64,000 nt of DNA from Noviherbaspirillum sp. Root189 (GTDB lineage Bacteria > Pseudomonadota > Gammaproteobacteria > Burkholderiales > Burkholderiaceae_D). Under the pieces are notes generated by a model. The model was not told the origin of the DNA. It did not search any database and saw nothing but the letters and a program-made list of their open reading frames with translations. The stretch covers positions 1 through 64,000 of the forward strand of contig NZ_LMHZ01000019.1 of the NCBI RefSeq assembly GCF_001428545.1, written 5' to 3'. Both the position numbers and the translations under genes were made by a program. Positions 49,484 to 58,550 of the stretch are shown one piece after another. Each line of letters starts with the position of its first letter. Position 1 is the stretch's first letter.

Positions 49484-50773
49484 ATGCAGGCTCCACAGCA
49501 ACCAGATCAGTCAACCAGTCAGCCCCTGACACTCCGCCAGCGCCTTCGTTACCTGCCGTTCATCGGCCCGGTCCTTGGGTGGGCGTCGTCCATTCTTCGC
49601 ATCAATCAACTCCAGGCAAAAACCAGGGACGAGCTCGACGAACTACGCCAGTTGCAGCAGGCCCATCTGCTCCATTTTACGGAGCGTGTCGATCGCTACG
49701 ATAATCTCGGCATCGAAAACCGCTTCGCGGCACTGGAGCAGCAATTGGCATCGCAGCAGCAATTGCTCGATCAGCGCATGCAGCAACTGGAAGCGCTTGA
49801 TATCGGTACACGCCTGACACGGCTGGAAGAAGCGCTAGCGGCAATCCCCGACACCATTTTGCCGGCCGTATTGCCAACAATCAATTCAAAAACAGCTGAA
49901 CTTGACAACCGTATTGCATCATTAATACGTGAATTGCGCAGGGTCGAACACCAGTTCATCGCACAACCGGCCTCCCCACAGGCGGTCGGCCAGGCCAACG
50001 CGCCAAGTTCCTCCGCAGCCCCCACGCCGGTCACAGCATCCACGCCGGCCACTGCCTCCAGCTTCGACATGGAAAGCTTCTATGTCGCCTTCGAAGACAA
50101 GTTCCGCGGCACGCGCGACGATATCCAGGGCCGGCTGCAAGCGTATCTGCCTTACGTGAGCAAATTTGCAGGCCAGGCGGACGCCCGCGTGGTCGATATC
50201 GGCTGCGGCCGCGGCGAGTGGCTGGAACTGCTGAAGCAACACGACATCGCCGCCATCGGCGTCGATCTCAACAGCGCCATGGTGGATGTCTGCCGCAGCG
50301 TCGGCCTGCAGGCAGAATACGGCGATGCCGTCGAATGGCTGCGCCGGCAACCGGAGGGCAGCCTTGCCGCCGTGACCGGTTTCCATATCATCGAGCATCT
50401 GCCGTTTGAAACCATGGTTGCCATGTTCGACGCCGCCTTGCATGCCTTGCGTCCAGACGGACTGATCATCTTCGAGACCCCCAACCCGGAAAACGTGATT
50501 GTCGGCTCCTGCAATTTCTATTACGACCCGACACACCAGCACCCGCTGGTGCCGACCGTGATCGAATTCCTGGCACGCCAGCGCGGCTTTGCCCATGCCG
50601 AAATCCTGCGCATGCATCCATTTGCCGAAGACCAGCGCATCCATGAAGACACCGACCTCGCGCGACGTCTCAACCATTTGTTCTATGGTCCGCAGGATTT
50701 CACCCTCCTTGCCTGGAAAACCCACGAAGTGCAGGGTGACCCGGTGGCCGCTGTGCCAACTGAACACGGCTAA
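49484..50773 (+). CDS. SAM-dependent methyltransferase with N-terminal coiled coil (glycan-type)
   Basis: 429 aa from ATG 49484. Residues 1-170 are helical, with Gln-rich coiled coil (EQQLASQQQLLDQRMQQLEA). A Ser/Pro/Ala/Thr linker follows at about 170-195. Then comes a class I methyltransferase with SAM motif VVDIGCGRGEWLELL, ending in EVQGDPVAAVP. This layout is seen in enzymes that cap or modify surface polysaccharides. It is 11 bp upstream of an acyltransferase gene, both probably in the glycan block to 55869. Confidence 0.82.
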   Translation: MQAPQQPDQSTSQPLTLRQRLRYLPFIGPVLGWASSILRINQLQAKTRDELDELRQLQQAHLLHFTERVDRYDNLGIENRFAALEQQLASQQQLLDQRMQQLEALDIGTRLTRLEEALAAIPDTILPAVLPTINSKTAELDNRIASLIRELRRVEHQFIAQPASPQAVGQANAPSSSAAPTPVTASTPATASSFDMESFYVAFEDKFRGTRDDIQGRLQAYLPYVSKFAGQADARVVDIGCGRGEWLELLKQHDIAAIGVDLNSAMVDVCRSVGLQAEYGDAVEWLRRQPEGSLAAVTGFHIIEHLPFETMVAMFDAALHALRPDGLIIFETPNPENVIVGSCNFYYDPTHQHPLVPTVIEFLARQRGFAHAEILRMHPFAEDQRIHEDTDLARRLNHLFYGPQDFTLLAWKTHEVQGDPVAAVPTEHG

Positions 50774-50784
50774 AAACCACCGCG

Positions 50785-51762
50785 ATGCTTGGCACCTTTC
50801 GCCTGTTGCTGGCCATCCTGGTTGCGCTGAGCCATGTCGGTGTGACCGTGTCCGGGCTGAACCCGGGCGTGGTCGCTGTCGTCTGTTTTTACCTGATTTC
50901 CGGCTACGTGATGACCGGCTTGCTGCGCTCGCATTATGCGAGCGTGGCACGGGTTCCGGCGTTCTATCTTGACCGCGCCCTACGGCTGTTTCCGCAATAC
51001 CTTGCCATCGCCGCGCTGACACTTGCCTGGTTTGTCATTGCCGGGCGCCATACCGCTTTCCTGCAGCATGCGCCGGAGTGGGGCGACCTGGTTAACAACC
51101 TGATCGTGGTGCCGCTGAACTACTTCATGTTCAATGGCAGTGATCGATTCACACTGGTGCCGCCCGCCTGGTCGCTTGGCGCGGAAATTCAGTTCTATCT
51201 GCTGATTCCATTTTTGCTGCTGTGGCGCCTGAGGCTGCCCGCATTCGCGATAGGCCTTGTTGTCTTCTGCATGGCGGCGTGGGGAGTGCTCAATACCGAT
51301 ACCTTCGGCTACCGGCTGTTGCCGGGCGTGCTCGTGTTCTTCCTGCTGGGCTCCGCGCTGTACGATGTTAGGGGGCAAAAGCGTGCGGCATGGCTGGTTT
51401 TCGGCGGCATTGCCGCCACCGCGCTTGGATGGTGGCTGCTGGCGGCGGCAGGACAGCTGCCGGCGACCTATAACCGCGAAACCCTGTTTGGCGTCGCGAT
51501 TGGCCTGCCGGTACTCTATCTGCTGGGACGCCTGCCGCAGCACTGGCTCGACGACCGTCTCGGCGACCTGTCCTACGGCGTGTTTCTGAACCATTTCCTG
51601 ATCCAGTGGCTGGGAATCGGGCAGCCGACCGAAGCCGGAGCGTTGCTCGTGTACCTGCTGATCAGCTTGCTGCTGGCGACGCTGACCCAGAGGCTGGTGG
51701 AGCAGCCGGTACTGCACCTGCGCAGGAAGCTGCGTACGGTGCGGCGTCCTGTTCCGGCTTAG
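50785..51762 (+). CDS. Membrane acyltransferase (acyltransferase-3/OafA type)
   Basis: 325 aa with about nine or ten membrane segments. Family motifs: an N-terminal helix with the usual histidine (LLLAILVALSHVGV), YLISGYVMTGLL, RALRLFPQY, and PAWSLGAEIQFYLLIPFLLL. Such proteins O-acylate (often O-acetylate) polysaccharides or lipids. It follows the methyltransferase by 11 bp. A palindromic repeat lies in the 326-bp gap after it; nothing else is seen there. Confidence 0.88.
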   Translation: MLGTFRLLLAILVALSHVGVTVSGLNPGVVAVVCFYLISGYVMTGLLRSHYASVARVPAFYLDRALRLFPQYLAIAALTLAWFVIAGRHTAFLQHAPEWGDLVNNLIVVPLNYFMFNGSDRFTLVPPAWSLGAEIQFYLLIPFLLLWRLRLPAFAIGLVVFCMAAWGVLNTDTFGYRLLPGVLVFFLLGSALYDVRGQKRAAWLVFGGIAATALGWWLLAAAGQLPATYNRETLFGVAIGLPVLYLLGRLPQHWLDDRLGDLSYGVFLNHFLIQWLGIGQPTEAGALLVYLLISLLLATLTQRLVEQPVLHLRRKLRTVRRPVPA

Positions 51763-51914
51763 CGTTTTCACACACAAGGGCACTTACATTTTGCAAAAGA
51801 TCGCTGCCGTATCCGGCATGATGTGCGGCTGCCCAACCGCAAATCGCCCTGCATAATCGGGTAATATGAGCCGCCAAACCAGACCTTAAGTCTATATAGA
51901 GTTCGGTAAATGCA

Positions 51915-52017
51915 TGACACATTCGACCCCCATCCCAGCCTTCCCCCTGCCCGGGGGAAGGAGCCGTGTTCCCTCCCCCGGGCAGGGGGAGGGTTAGGGT
52001 GGGGGTCGAATGTATCA
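51915..52017. repeat. C/G-rich palindromic repeat, copy 2
   Basis: It has the same TGACACATTCGACCCCC start and the same CCTTCCCCCTGCCCGGGGG core as copy 1 at 44087, and ends GGGGGTCGAATGTATCA. It is 15 bp shorter because the segment between the right core arm and the closing repeat is shortened. Flanking similarity to copy 1 continues on the right to about 52056. Confidence 0.85.
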
Positions 52018-52088
52018 ATACGCTCTTCTGTCATTTATACAATGAATGCTCAGTAATCAATTAACCAGGCGATCAGTTACCTTCCACC

Positions 52089-53060
52089 ATGACGACAAGC
52101 GACACCCGGCATACCCACACGACGCTGATTTCCATCGTCGCGCCGTTTTACAACGAAGCCGAAGGCATTGATTATTTTCGCGATGCGATCCTGGCGGTGG
52201 TGGAGGGTATCGCCGATGCCGCATTTGAAATCGTTTGCGTGGACGACGGCAGCAAGGATTCGACCCTGCAGCAACTGATCGCCCTGTCGACGTCCGACCC
52301 GCGCTTCCGTGTACTGGAGCTGACTCGCAATTTCGGCAAGGAGGCGGCGCTGACCGCCGGCATCGATTTCGCGCGCGGCGACGCGGTCATCCCGATCGAC
52401 TCCGATCTGCAGGACCCGCCCGAGCTGATTCCCGTGCTGATCGAAGAATGGCGAAAGGGTGCCGAAGTGGTGCTGGCCCGCCGCGCCGACCGGGGTACCG
52501 ATTCCTTCCTCAAGCGAAAATCGGCGGAAATGTTCTACAGCTTCCACAACCGCCTGTCGAGCGTGAAGATTCCGCAGAACGTCGGCGACTTCCGCCTGAT
52601 GGACCGCGTGGCGGTCGATGCGCTCAAGAGCCTGCCGGAGCGGCAACGCTTCATGAAAGGCTTGTTTGCATGGATCGGGTACAAGACGGTGGTGGTCGAC
52701 TACGTGCGCAAACCACGCGCCGCCGGCGAAACAAAATTCTCCGGCTGGAAGCTCTGGAATTTTGCGCTGGAAGGCATCACCAGCTTCAGCACCGCGCCGC
52801 TGCGGGTCTGGACCTATATCGGCGGACTCGGCGCTTTGCTGACGGTCACTTATGCAATCGCCATCATCCTGCGCACCCTGATCCACGGCGTGGATGTGCC
52901 CGGTTATGCCTCGCTGCTGGTCGCCGTCCTGTTCTTCGGCAGCCTGCAGCTCATCAGCGTCGGCCTGCTGGGCGAATACATCGGCCGCATTTATCTCGAA
53001 ACCAAGCAGCGTCCGACTTACCTGATCCGTCGCGAATACGGAGCCGTGGATGAGTCCTGA
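52089..53060 (+). CDS. Glycosyltransferase family 2, GtrB/dolichyl-phosphate-type
   Basis: 323 aa. The GT-A domain has IVAPFYNEAEGIDYF, EIVCVDDGSKDST, TRNFGKEAALTAG and the metal-binding DSDLQDPPE. Two C-terminal membrane helices (YIGGLGALLTVTYAIAIILR and ASLLVAVLFFGSLQLISVGL) and GEYIGRIYLETKQRP follow, as in GtrB and ArnC relatives. It should make an undecaprenyl-phosphate-linked sugar on the cytoplasmic face. A GtrA-like flippase is encoded at 53783, completing the pair. Confidence 0.92.
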   Translation: MTTSDTRHTHTTLISIVAPFYNEAEGIDYFRDAILAVVEGIADAAFEIVCVDDGSKDSTLQQLIALSTSDPRFRVLELTRNFGKEAALTAGIDFARGDAVIPIDSDLQDPPELIPVLIEEWRKGAEVVLARRADRGTDSFLKRKSAEMFYSFHNRLSSVKIPQNVGDFRLMDRVAVDALKSLPERQRFMKGLFAWIGYKTVVVDYVRKPRAAGETKFSGWKLWNFALEGITSFSTAPLRVWTYIGGLGALLTVTYAIAIILRTLIHGVDVPGYASLLVAVLFFGSLQLISVGLLGEYIGRIYLETKQRPTYLIRREYGAVDES

Positions 53061-53781
53061 AGCCTACCTGGAGATGGCCGCGACGGAAGAGCAGCACTGG
53101 TGGTTTGCCGCGCGCCGCACCATCCTGTCTTCACTGCTGGAACAGCTCCGTCTGCCCCCGCGTCCGGCGATTCTGGAACTGGGCTGCGGTACCGGCGGCA
53201 ACCTCGACATGCTGTCGCGTTTCGGCGCGGTCAGCGCCATGGAAATGGACGATGTCGCGCGCGGCATTGCCCAATCCAGGCACCGTAGCCGTGCCGACAT
53301 CCGCGCCGGCAGCTGCCCGGCCGACATCCCGTTCAACGGACAACAATTCGACCTGGTCTGCCTGTTCGACGTGCTCGAACATATCGACCAGGACCAACAG
53401 ACTCTCGCCGCGATCCGTTCCTTGCTTGCACCGGCTGGCCATGCGGTCGTCACGGTACCGGCGTACCAGTGGCTATGGAGCCGGCACGATGAAGTCCTGC
53501 ATCACAAACGCAGATACACCGCGTCCGAGCTCAAGGCCAAGGCATGGCAGGCAGGCTTCCGTGTTGAACGCATTTCCTATTTCAACACCTTGCTGTTTCC
53601 GCTCGCTGCCGCACTGCGGCTGAAGGAACGGCTATTGGGCGGCAACCCGGGCGGCACGGCGGTACCGCCAGCGCTTGTCAACAGCGTATTCCGCCTGGTC
53701 TTTGGTTCCGAGCGTCATCTACTACGCAGCGTCAACCTGCCATTCGGCGTGTCGCTGGTGGCGATACTGAGTCCCGCATAA
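53050..53781 (+). CDS. Class I SAM-dependent methyltransferase
   Basis: 243 aa, overlapping the glycosyltransferase by 11 bp. SAM motif I is ILELGCGTGGNLDML; VCLFDVLEHIDQDQQTLAAI is the usual post-motif; PAYQWLWSRHDEVLHHKRRY is the C-terminal signature of this group. The C-terminal part is hydrophobic. It is placed between GtrB- and GtrA-like genes, so a lipid-linked sugar or glycan end group is a likely target. Confidence 0.88.
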   Translation: MSPEAYLEMAATEEQHWWFAARRTILSSLLEQLRLPPRPAILELGCGTGGNLDMLSRFGAVSAMEMDDVARGIAQSRHRSRADIRAGSCPADIPFNGQQFDLVCLFDVLEHIDQDQQTLAAIRSLLAPAGHAVVTVPAYQWLWSRHDEVLHHKRRYTASELKAKAWQAGFRVERISYFNTLLFPLAAALRLKERLLGGNPGGTAVPPALVNSVFRLVFGSERHLLRSVNLPFGVSLVAILSPA

Positions 53782-53782
53782 G

Positions 53783-54169
53783 ATGCGGCGAACCTTGCAA
53801 ACACTCCGCTGGCAACAGGCCCAGCGGTTTTTGGTGTCCGGTGTGCTCGTCACCGGCCTGCATGTGCTGGTCGCCGCCTCGGTGATTCGCTTTCTCTGGC
53901 CCAATCCGATGTTTGCCAATGGATTTGCCTTTGTCACGGCAACGGTTGTGTCGTATGTGATCAACACGCGCTGGAGCTTTTCCAGCAGTTTTCAGTCACG
54001 CAGCTTCCTGCGATTCTGCGTCGTCTCAGTCATTGGCTGCGTGCTGGCGATGGGCGTATCCGGCGTAGCCGACGCCTATGGCTGGTCGTACTGGATCGGC
54101 ATTGCAGGGGTGGTGATGGTGGTGCCGCCGATGACATTTTTGTTGCATAGCCTGTGGACCTACCGATGA
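53783..54169 (+). CDS. GtrA-family membrane protein (putative lipid-linked sugar flippase)
   Basis: 128 aa with four membrane segments (FLVSGVLVTGLHVLVAASVI, FANGFAFVTATVVSYVINTR, FCVVSVIGCVLAMGVSGVA, WIGIAGVVMVVPPMTFLLHS). WSFSS after the second segment and LWTYR at the end are the GtrA pattern. It probably moves the GtrB product across the membrane. The stop overlaps the next start in ATGA. Confidence 0.9.
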   Translation: MRRTLQTLRWQQAQRFLVSGVLVTGLHVLVAASVIRFLWPNPMFANGFAFVTATVVSYVINTRWSFSSSFQSRSFLRFCVVSVIGCVLAMGVSGVADAYGWSYWIGIAGVVMVVPPMTFLLHSLWTYR

Positions 54170-55869
54170 AAACATTCCGCCCCGGAGTCGCCTTCGATGA
54201 CATGCCTGTGTGGCACGGACGGCAGGGCGAATATGGACAGCATGGACAACAAAAGCGGCGCACCGACTTCCTTGACCTGACGATTGCCCTCCTGGTCGGG
54301 ATCGCCGCCTTCCTGCTGACGACGGGCGGCAGGTTGCTGAGACCGCGCTACATCGACTGGCTATGGCAGCAGGATCCGTCGACCTTCTTCCTCGGCTGGC
54401 ATTTCTTCCGCAACACGCCCTTGCTGCAATGGCCGCTGGGCGCCAATCCCGCTTACGGTACCGACATCGGCAGTTCGGTCGTGTTTTCGGATTCGATTCC
54501 CTTGCTCGCGCTGCTGTTCAAACCATTTTCCGCGATGCTGCCGGTGACCTTCCAGTACCTCGGCCTGTGGATCCTGCTGTGCTTCGTGCTGCAAGCGGTA
54601 TTTGCCAGCCTGCTGCTGGCGCGATTCACCAATGACCGCTGGCTGCGCGCGCTGGGATGCGCATTCTTTGCCTGTGCCCCGATTTTTCTCTGGCGGCTCT
54701 ACGGCCACTATGCGATGTGCGGCCAGTGGATACTGGTGGCCGGGCTCTGCCTGTACTTCTCGCCACGGCAACGGTATGGACGCTGGATGCTGTTGCTGGC
54801 GGCCGCCTCGCTGGTGCATGCCTACCTGCTGGTGCTTGCCGGCGCGATCTGGGCTGCCGATATCCTGCAGCGCATGCTGAAAAAAGAACTGGGGCTGATG
54901 CGTGCCGCGTTCTCCATGGCCAGCACTTTTGTCGTTGTGCTGCTGGTCATGTGGGCGGCCGGTTACTTCATGGTGGCGGGGGAGGGACTGAAAGGCAGCG
55001 CACCGATCCTCTACCGGATGAACCTGCTCTCGGTGTTCGACCCGGAAGAAATCTGGTCGCACCTGCTGCCCGACCTGCCGCAGACCGAAGGTGATTACGA
55101 AGGTTTTGCTTTCCCTGGTCTCGGCATGCTGTTGATGACACCGGTCGCGCTGTTCCTGTATCTGCGCAGACCACGGGGAAACACGGCATTGCGTACCGTC
55201 CTTCCGCTGCTCCTCGTCAGCATCGCGCTGGTCGTTTATGCCGCATCGAACCAGGTCGCGCTCGGTAATCGCGAATGGTTCGCCTATCCGCTGCCGCCAG
55301 TGCTGGAAAGCATCGCAGCGACCTTCCGCGCAACCGGCAGGATGGTCTGGCCGGCGGTCTACGTCTGGTATCTCGCCGTGCTGGTGATCGTCTTTACCCG
55401 TTTGTCGCGGCGCGGCGCGGTACTGCTGTGCACCGGTCTGCTATGCCTGCAACTCGCCGATTCGACCGAAGCATTCCGCTTCTTCAGGCACAAGTTCAGC
55501 CGGCCGCCGGCCCAGATGGTCGAACTGCAGTCGCCGTTATGGAAGCAGTTTGCGACGCGTTACCGGCATGTCGTGTTTGTCCTGCCTTCCAACGCGCCCA
55601 AGGGCTATGTGCCGCTCGCCTTCTATGCGGGAAACAATGGCATGACGATCAATATCGGTTATTTTGCCCGGATCAGCGAAGCGAAGCAGACACAAGCCCG
55701 CCGCCAGGTGGAAGCAGCGGTGCGCGCGGACAAGCTGGATCCGGCGACGCTGTATGTGTTCGAAAATGACGACTTGTGGCAGGTCGCGCTATCGCATGGC
55801 GACAGCACGGATTATGCGGGAACGCTGGATGGGTATCGCGTGTTTGCGCCGGGGTTCGCCCGGCGCTGA
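54166..55869 (+). CDS. Large polytopic membrane protein (DUF6311-like), likely sugar transfer
   Basis: 567 aa from ATG 54166 (ATGA overlap). After a short cytoplasmic N-terminus (about 45 residues) come around ten membrane segments up to about 435, then a soluble C-terminal domain. The early loop DPSTFFLGWHFFRNTPLLQW and GTDIGSSVVFSDSIPLLALL fit DUF6311 proteins, which resemble GT-C-type transferases. With GtrA and GtrB it would form a three-part system that decorates a glycan in the periplasm; the third gene of gtr loci is usually the specific transferase. Family call from memory. Confidence 0.78.
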   Translation: MKTFRPGVAFDDMPVWHGRQGEYGQHGQQKRRTDFLDLTIALLVGIAAFLLTTGGRLLRPRYIDWLWQQDPSTFFLGWHFFRNTPLLQWPLGANPAYGTDIGSSVVFSDSIPLLALLFKPFSAMLPVTFQYLGLWILLCFVLQAVFASLLLARFTNDRWLRALGCAFFACAPIFLWRLYGHYAMCGQWILVAGLCLYFSPRQRYGRWMLLLAAASLVHAYLLVLAGAIWAADILQRMLKKELGLMRAAFSMASTFVVVLLVMWAAGYFMVAGEGLKGSAPILYRMNLLSVFDPEEIWSHLLPDLPQTEGDYEGFAFPGLGMLLMTPVALFLYLRRPRGNTALRTVLPLLLVSIALVVYAASNQVALGNREWFAYPLPPVLESIAATFRATGRMVWPAVYVWYLAVLVIVFTRLSRRGAVLLCTGLLCLQLADSTEAFRFFRHKFSRPPAQMVELQSPLWKQFATRYRHVVFVLPSNAPKGYVPLAFYAGNNGMTINIGYFARISEAKQTQARRQVEAAVRADKLDPATLYVFENDDLWQVALSHGDSTDYAGTLDGYRVFAPGFARR

Positions 55870-55890
55870 ATGACTGAGTTGCTCGCCTGA

Positions 55891-56646
55891 TCAGGCTGCG
55901 TTTTCGGTTTTTTCCGGCTTGCGGGCAGTCGCCGCCACCGCCGCTGCGGTTGCCGCCGGCATGTCATCCAGCCCGGCTACCGCTGCAGTCTTGAGCTGAT
56001 CCGGCCGGTTCACGATAAATATCGTGCCTTTCTTCTCGACGATGTTCAACTTCATCAAGGTATGCAACGCGCGCGAGACGGTTTCGCGGCTGGTGTTCAC
56101 CATGATCGCAATCTCATGCTGCTTCGGCAGGCCCTCGATGACCTGGCCTTCATTGGTATCCCGCACAAACTGCTGCAGCTGCGCAAACACGCGCTGGAAA
56201 GCGTTCGGAATACTCAGCAGGGTGCGCTGACGCGACGCCGACCGTACGATCTGGGCGAAATGTGTCAGGAAGCGTTCTGCGATCAACGGTCGGTTGAATA
56301 TCAGCGCCTTTGCCTGGGCGGTCGGCAGAAATGCGACTTCGGAAGGTTTGACCGAAACGATGGATGCGGAGCGCGGCTCACCATCGATCACCGACAGCTC
56401 GCCAAAATAGGCCCCCGGAGAAATGAAGTGAATCCCGATTTCACGTCCGTCTTCGGTCACGTCCACCACTTGCAGCTGTCCGGCAAGCAGAAAGCACAAA
56501 TGATCTGCGGCGTCGCCCTTGCGCAGGACGATGTCATGGCTCAGATAGCTGCGGCTGGACATGAGCTTTGCAACCGTGACTAGCGTGTCCTGGTCGAGGC
56601 CCTTGAATAGCGGAATGTTGGCAGCGGTTTCTAATGCGATTGGCAT
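55891..56646 (-). CDS. Crp/Fnr-family regulator with CRP-like cNMP pocket and recognition helix
   Basis: 251 aa. The cyclic-nucleotide domain has the phosphate-binding cassette GELSVIDGEPRSAS at 82-95, with Arg92-Ser93 at the places of E. coli CRP Arg82-Ser83, so cAMP or another cNMP is the expected ligand. No iron-sulfur cysteine set is present. The HTH at 177-200 contains SRETVSRAL, nearly the CRP recognition helix (SRETVGRIL), predicting TGTGA half-sites. The C-terminal 35 residues are an Ala-rich tail not seen in CRP. It is divergent from the FecR/cyclase operon and convergent with the glycan genes. Confidence 0.9.
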   Translation of the reverse strand: MPIALETAANIPLFKGLDQDTLVTVAKLMSSRSYLSHDIVLRKGDAADHLCFLLAGQLQVVDVTEDGREIGIHFISPGAYFGELSVIDGEPRSASIVSVKPSEVAFLPTAQAKALIFNRPLIAERFLTHFAQIVRSASRQRTLLSIPNAFQRVFAQLQQFVRDTNEGQVIEGLPKQHEIAIMVNTSRETVSRALHTLMKLNIVEKKGTIFIVNRPDQLKTAAVAGLDDMPAATAAAVAATARKPEKTENAA

Positions 56647-57110
56647 GTAGCTTCAATAATTAACAGCTTTCGGGCTTGGAATGCTGTCAGTTAAACAGCT
56701 CGTTGGCCAAAAAGCGTAAATATGCAATAACTTCAATTAGTTAATCGCTTGGTCAGGGCTAATTATTGCTCAAGACCATGCATTTCGCGTAGGAATTTTT
56801 TTGGAATATTTGGGGAACAATCTGCCAGACTAAATACTTTAGATTGAAACGCTGTGACGCATGCTGGCAAGAATATAAACAATGCTGACCCCCAAGCTGT
56901 CCAGCCGCGTTTACAGAAACCAACAGTAGATAAAGACGCGCCATTAAAAACTTGGCAAAACAATAAAATTCTGCGCATTCCGCGACGTTAAGGCCTGTTG
57001 CGCCTTTTAAAATGTGCGCCGGAAACCAGAAACATAGCCCTCCGGCAAGCTTAGCTGCTATACTTTTTCCCAAAGTAGGGATAAATCCACTCTGCAAAGC
57101 GAGAGAGATA
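56647..57110. other. Divergent intergenic region between the Crp-like gene and the FecR gene
   Basis: About 460 AT-rich bases with promoters for both neighbours. A single TGTGA (about 56850) has no matching second half, so no CRP-type site is called. No gene or repeat is recognised; in-frame sequence upstream of 57111 is not protein-like. Confidence 0.4.
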
Positions 57111-58505
57111 ATGCAACCGGTAGTTTCGACTGGCTGGAAGAAATGGGCGACACTGGTCTGTATGACGGTAAGCTCGGCGTGCGCGTTTGCGGCCGATATG
57201 GCCGGTTCAGTCTCGTTCGTGATCGGTGATGCCAATGTCATCGGTGAAGACGGCAAACCCCATGCGGTAGCCCGTGGCAAAAACATCAACGCCGGACAGA
57301 TCCTGGAAACCGGCGCGACCGGCCATATCCACCTGCGCATGGTTGATGGTGCTTTTGTCAGCATTCGCCCGCAATCGCGCCTGCGCATCGAGGACTATCA
57401 CTACGATTCCGCCAACGCGGAAAACAACCGCATCAAGTTCGTGCTGGAAAAGGGCGTCGCCCGCAGCATTACCGGCCGCGCCGGCGAAGCCTCCAAACAA
57501 AACTACCGCCTCAACACACCACTGGCAGCCATCGGCATCCGTGGCACCGACTTCGTGGTGCAGGCAACCGCCGATATCACCCGCGTCACTGTGCAGAGCG
57601 GTGCTGTGGTGATGTCGCCACTGGCAGCCGATTGTCTGGCCAGCGCGCTCGGCCCCTGCAAATCCGCATCGAGCCGCGTGCTGACAGCCGCCATGCGCGA
57701 CGCCTATCTTGAGCTGCGCAATCGTAATGAAGCGCCGTTGCTGGTCCCGGCTGAGAAGGCGCTTGAGTCGCCCAATGTCATCGCCCCGCCGCGTCCGGAA
57801 GAGCCACGCGCAACAGCCGACAAGCAAACCAAGGCCGGCGCAAACATGGATTCGCGTGAAGCAATCCGCGAAGTCGCTGCGGACACCATCAAGAATCGCG
57901 TCGATGCGGATGCCGCAATACCGGCAGCATCGCCTAACACCAATAACAACAATAACAACAACAACCCGACCACGCCAGCCGTGGAACCGCCACCACCTGT
58001 TGCAATTGCGCCAGCAAAGTTCTGGTGGGGCAGGTGGAAGCCGTTCGTTGAGCCCGGAAAAGAAAGTGCAGGCTTTGACGCAGCAAACCTGCCGGGTCGT
58101 GAATCAGTCTTCGGCAATTCGGTCTTCAGCTTGTTCCGCGAGTCGGGAACGGTTGTGGTTCCTAACAGCGGCGTTGGAAAATTCCAGCTTGCCGATTCCG
58201 AGGCCTACATGATGACGGATCGTAAGCTCACTGCAGCGCAGATTACCTCGCCTAGCCTGACGATCGACTTTGGCAACCGCCGTTTTGATACGTCGCTGAC
58301 AATCAACAGCGCCGACAGTGCGCCTGTCCTTGTCCAGTCGTCAGGGACGGTGACGCACCAGGGCTTGCTTCTGGGTGGAACAAATACACCCAACACCAAG
58401 CTCAATGGCCTGCTGTCGAGTGGCGGAGATCAGGCTGCCTATGTCTTTGAGCGTGGCCTGTCCGGTAGTCAGAGTGTCCTTGGCGTAACGCGCTGGACCC
58501 GCTGA
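57111..58505 (+). CDS. Secreted FecR-domain protein
   Basis: 464 aa from ATG 57111. The Sec signal peptide is KKWATLVCMTVSSACAFA, cleaved near AFAADMAG. The FecR domain (about 25-150) has VARGKNINAGQILETGATGH, LRMVDGAFVSIRPQSRLRIE and LNTPLAAIGIRGTDFVV. Unlike classical FecR it lacks a cytoplasmic anti-sigma part, so it is a periplasmic or surface protein of the type found beside adenylate-cyclase genes. An eight-asparagine run (57942-57965, AAC/AAT codons) and a Pro-rich stretch form the hinge to the C-terminal domain. It is first in the row FecR - cyclase - TPR barrel. Confidence 0.87.
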   Translation: MQPVVSTGWKKWATLVCMTVSSACAFAADMAGSVSFVIGDANVIGEDGKPHAVARGKNINAGQILETGATGHIHLRMVDGAFVSIRPQSRLRIEDYHYDSANAENNRIKFVLEKGVARSITGRAGEASKQNYRLNTPLAAIGIRGTDFVVQATADITRVTVQSGAVVMSPLAADCLASALGPCKSASSRVLTAAMRDAYLELRNRNEAPLLVPAEKALESPNVIAPPRPEEPRATADKQTKAGANMDSREAIREVAADTIKNRVDADAAIPAASPNTNNNNNNNNPTTPAVEPPPPVAIAPAKFWWGRWKPFVEPGKESAGFDAANLPGRESVFGNSVFSLFRESGTVVVPNSGVGKFQLADSEAYMMTDRKLTAAQITSPSLTIDFGNRRFDTSLTINSADSAPVLVQSSGTVTHQGLLLGGTNTPNTKLNGLLSSGGDQAAYVFERGLSGSQSVLGVTRWTR

Positions 58506-58550
58506 TACTGGATACCCGCCGCTCGGACCTTATACCTCAGACATCGGTAG

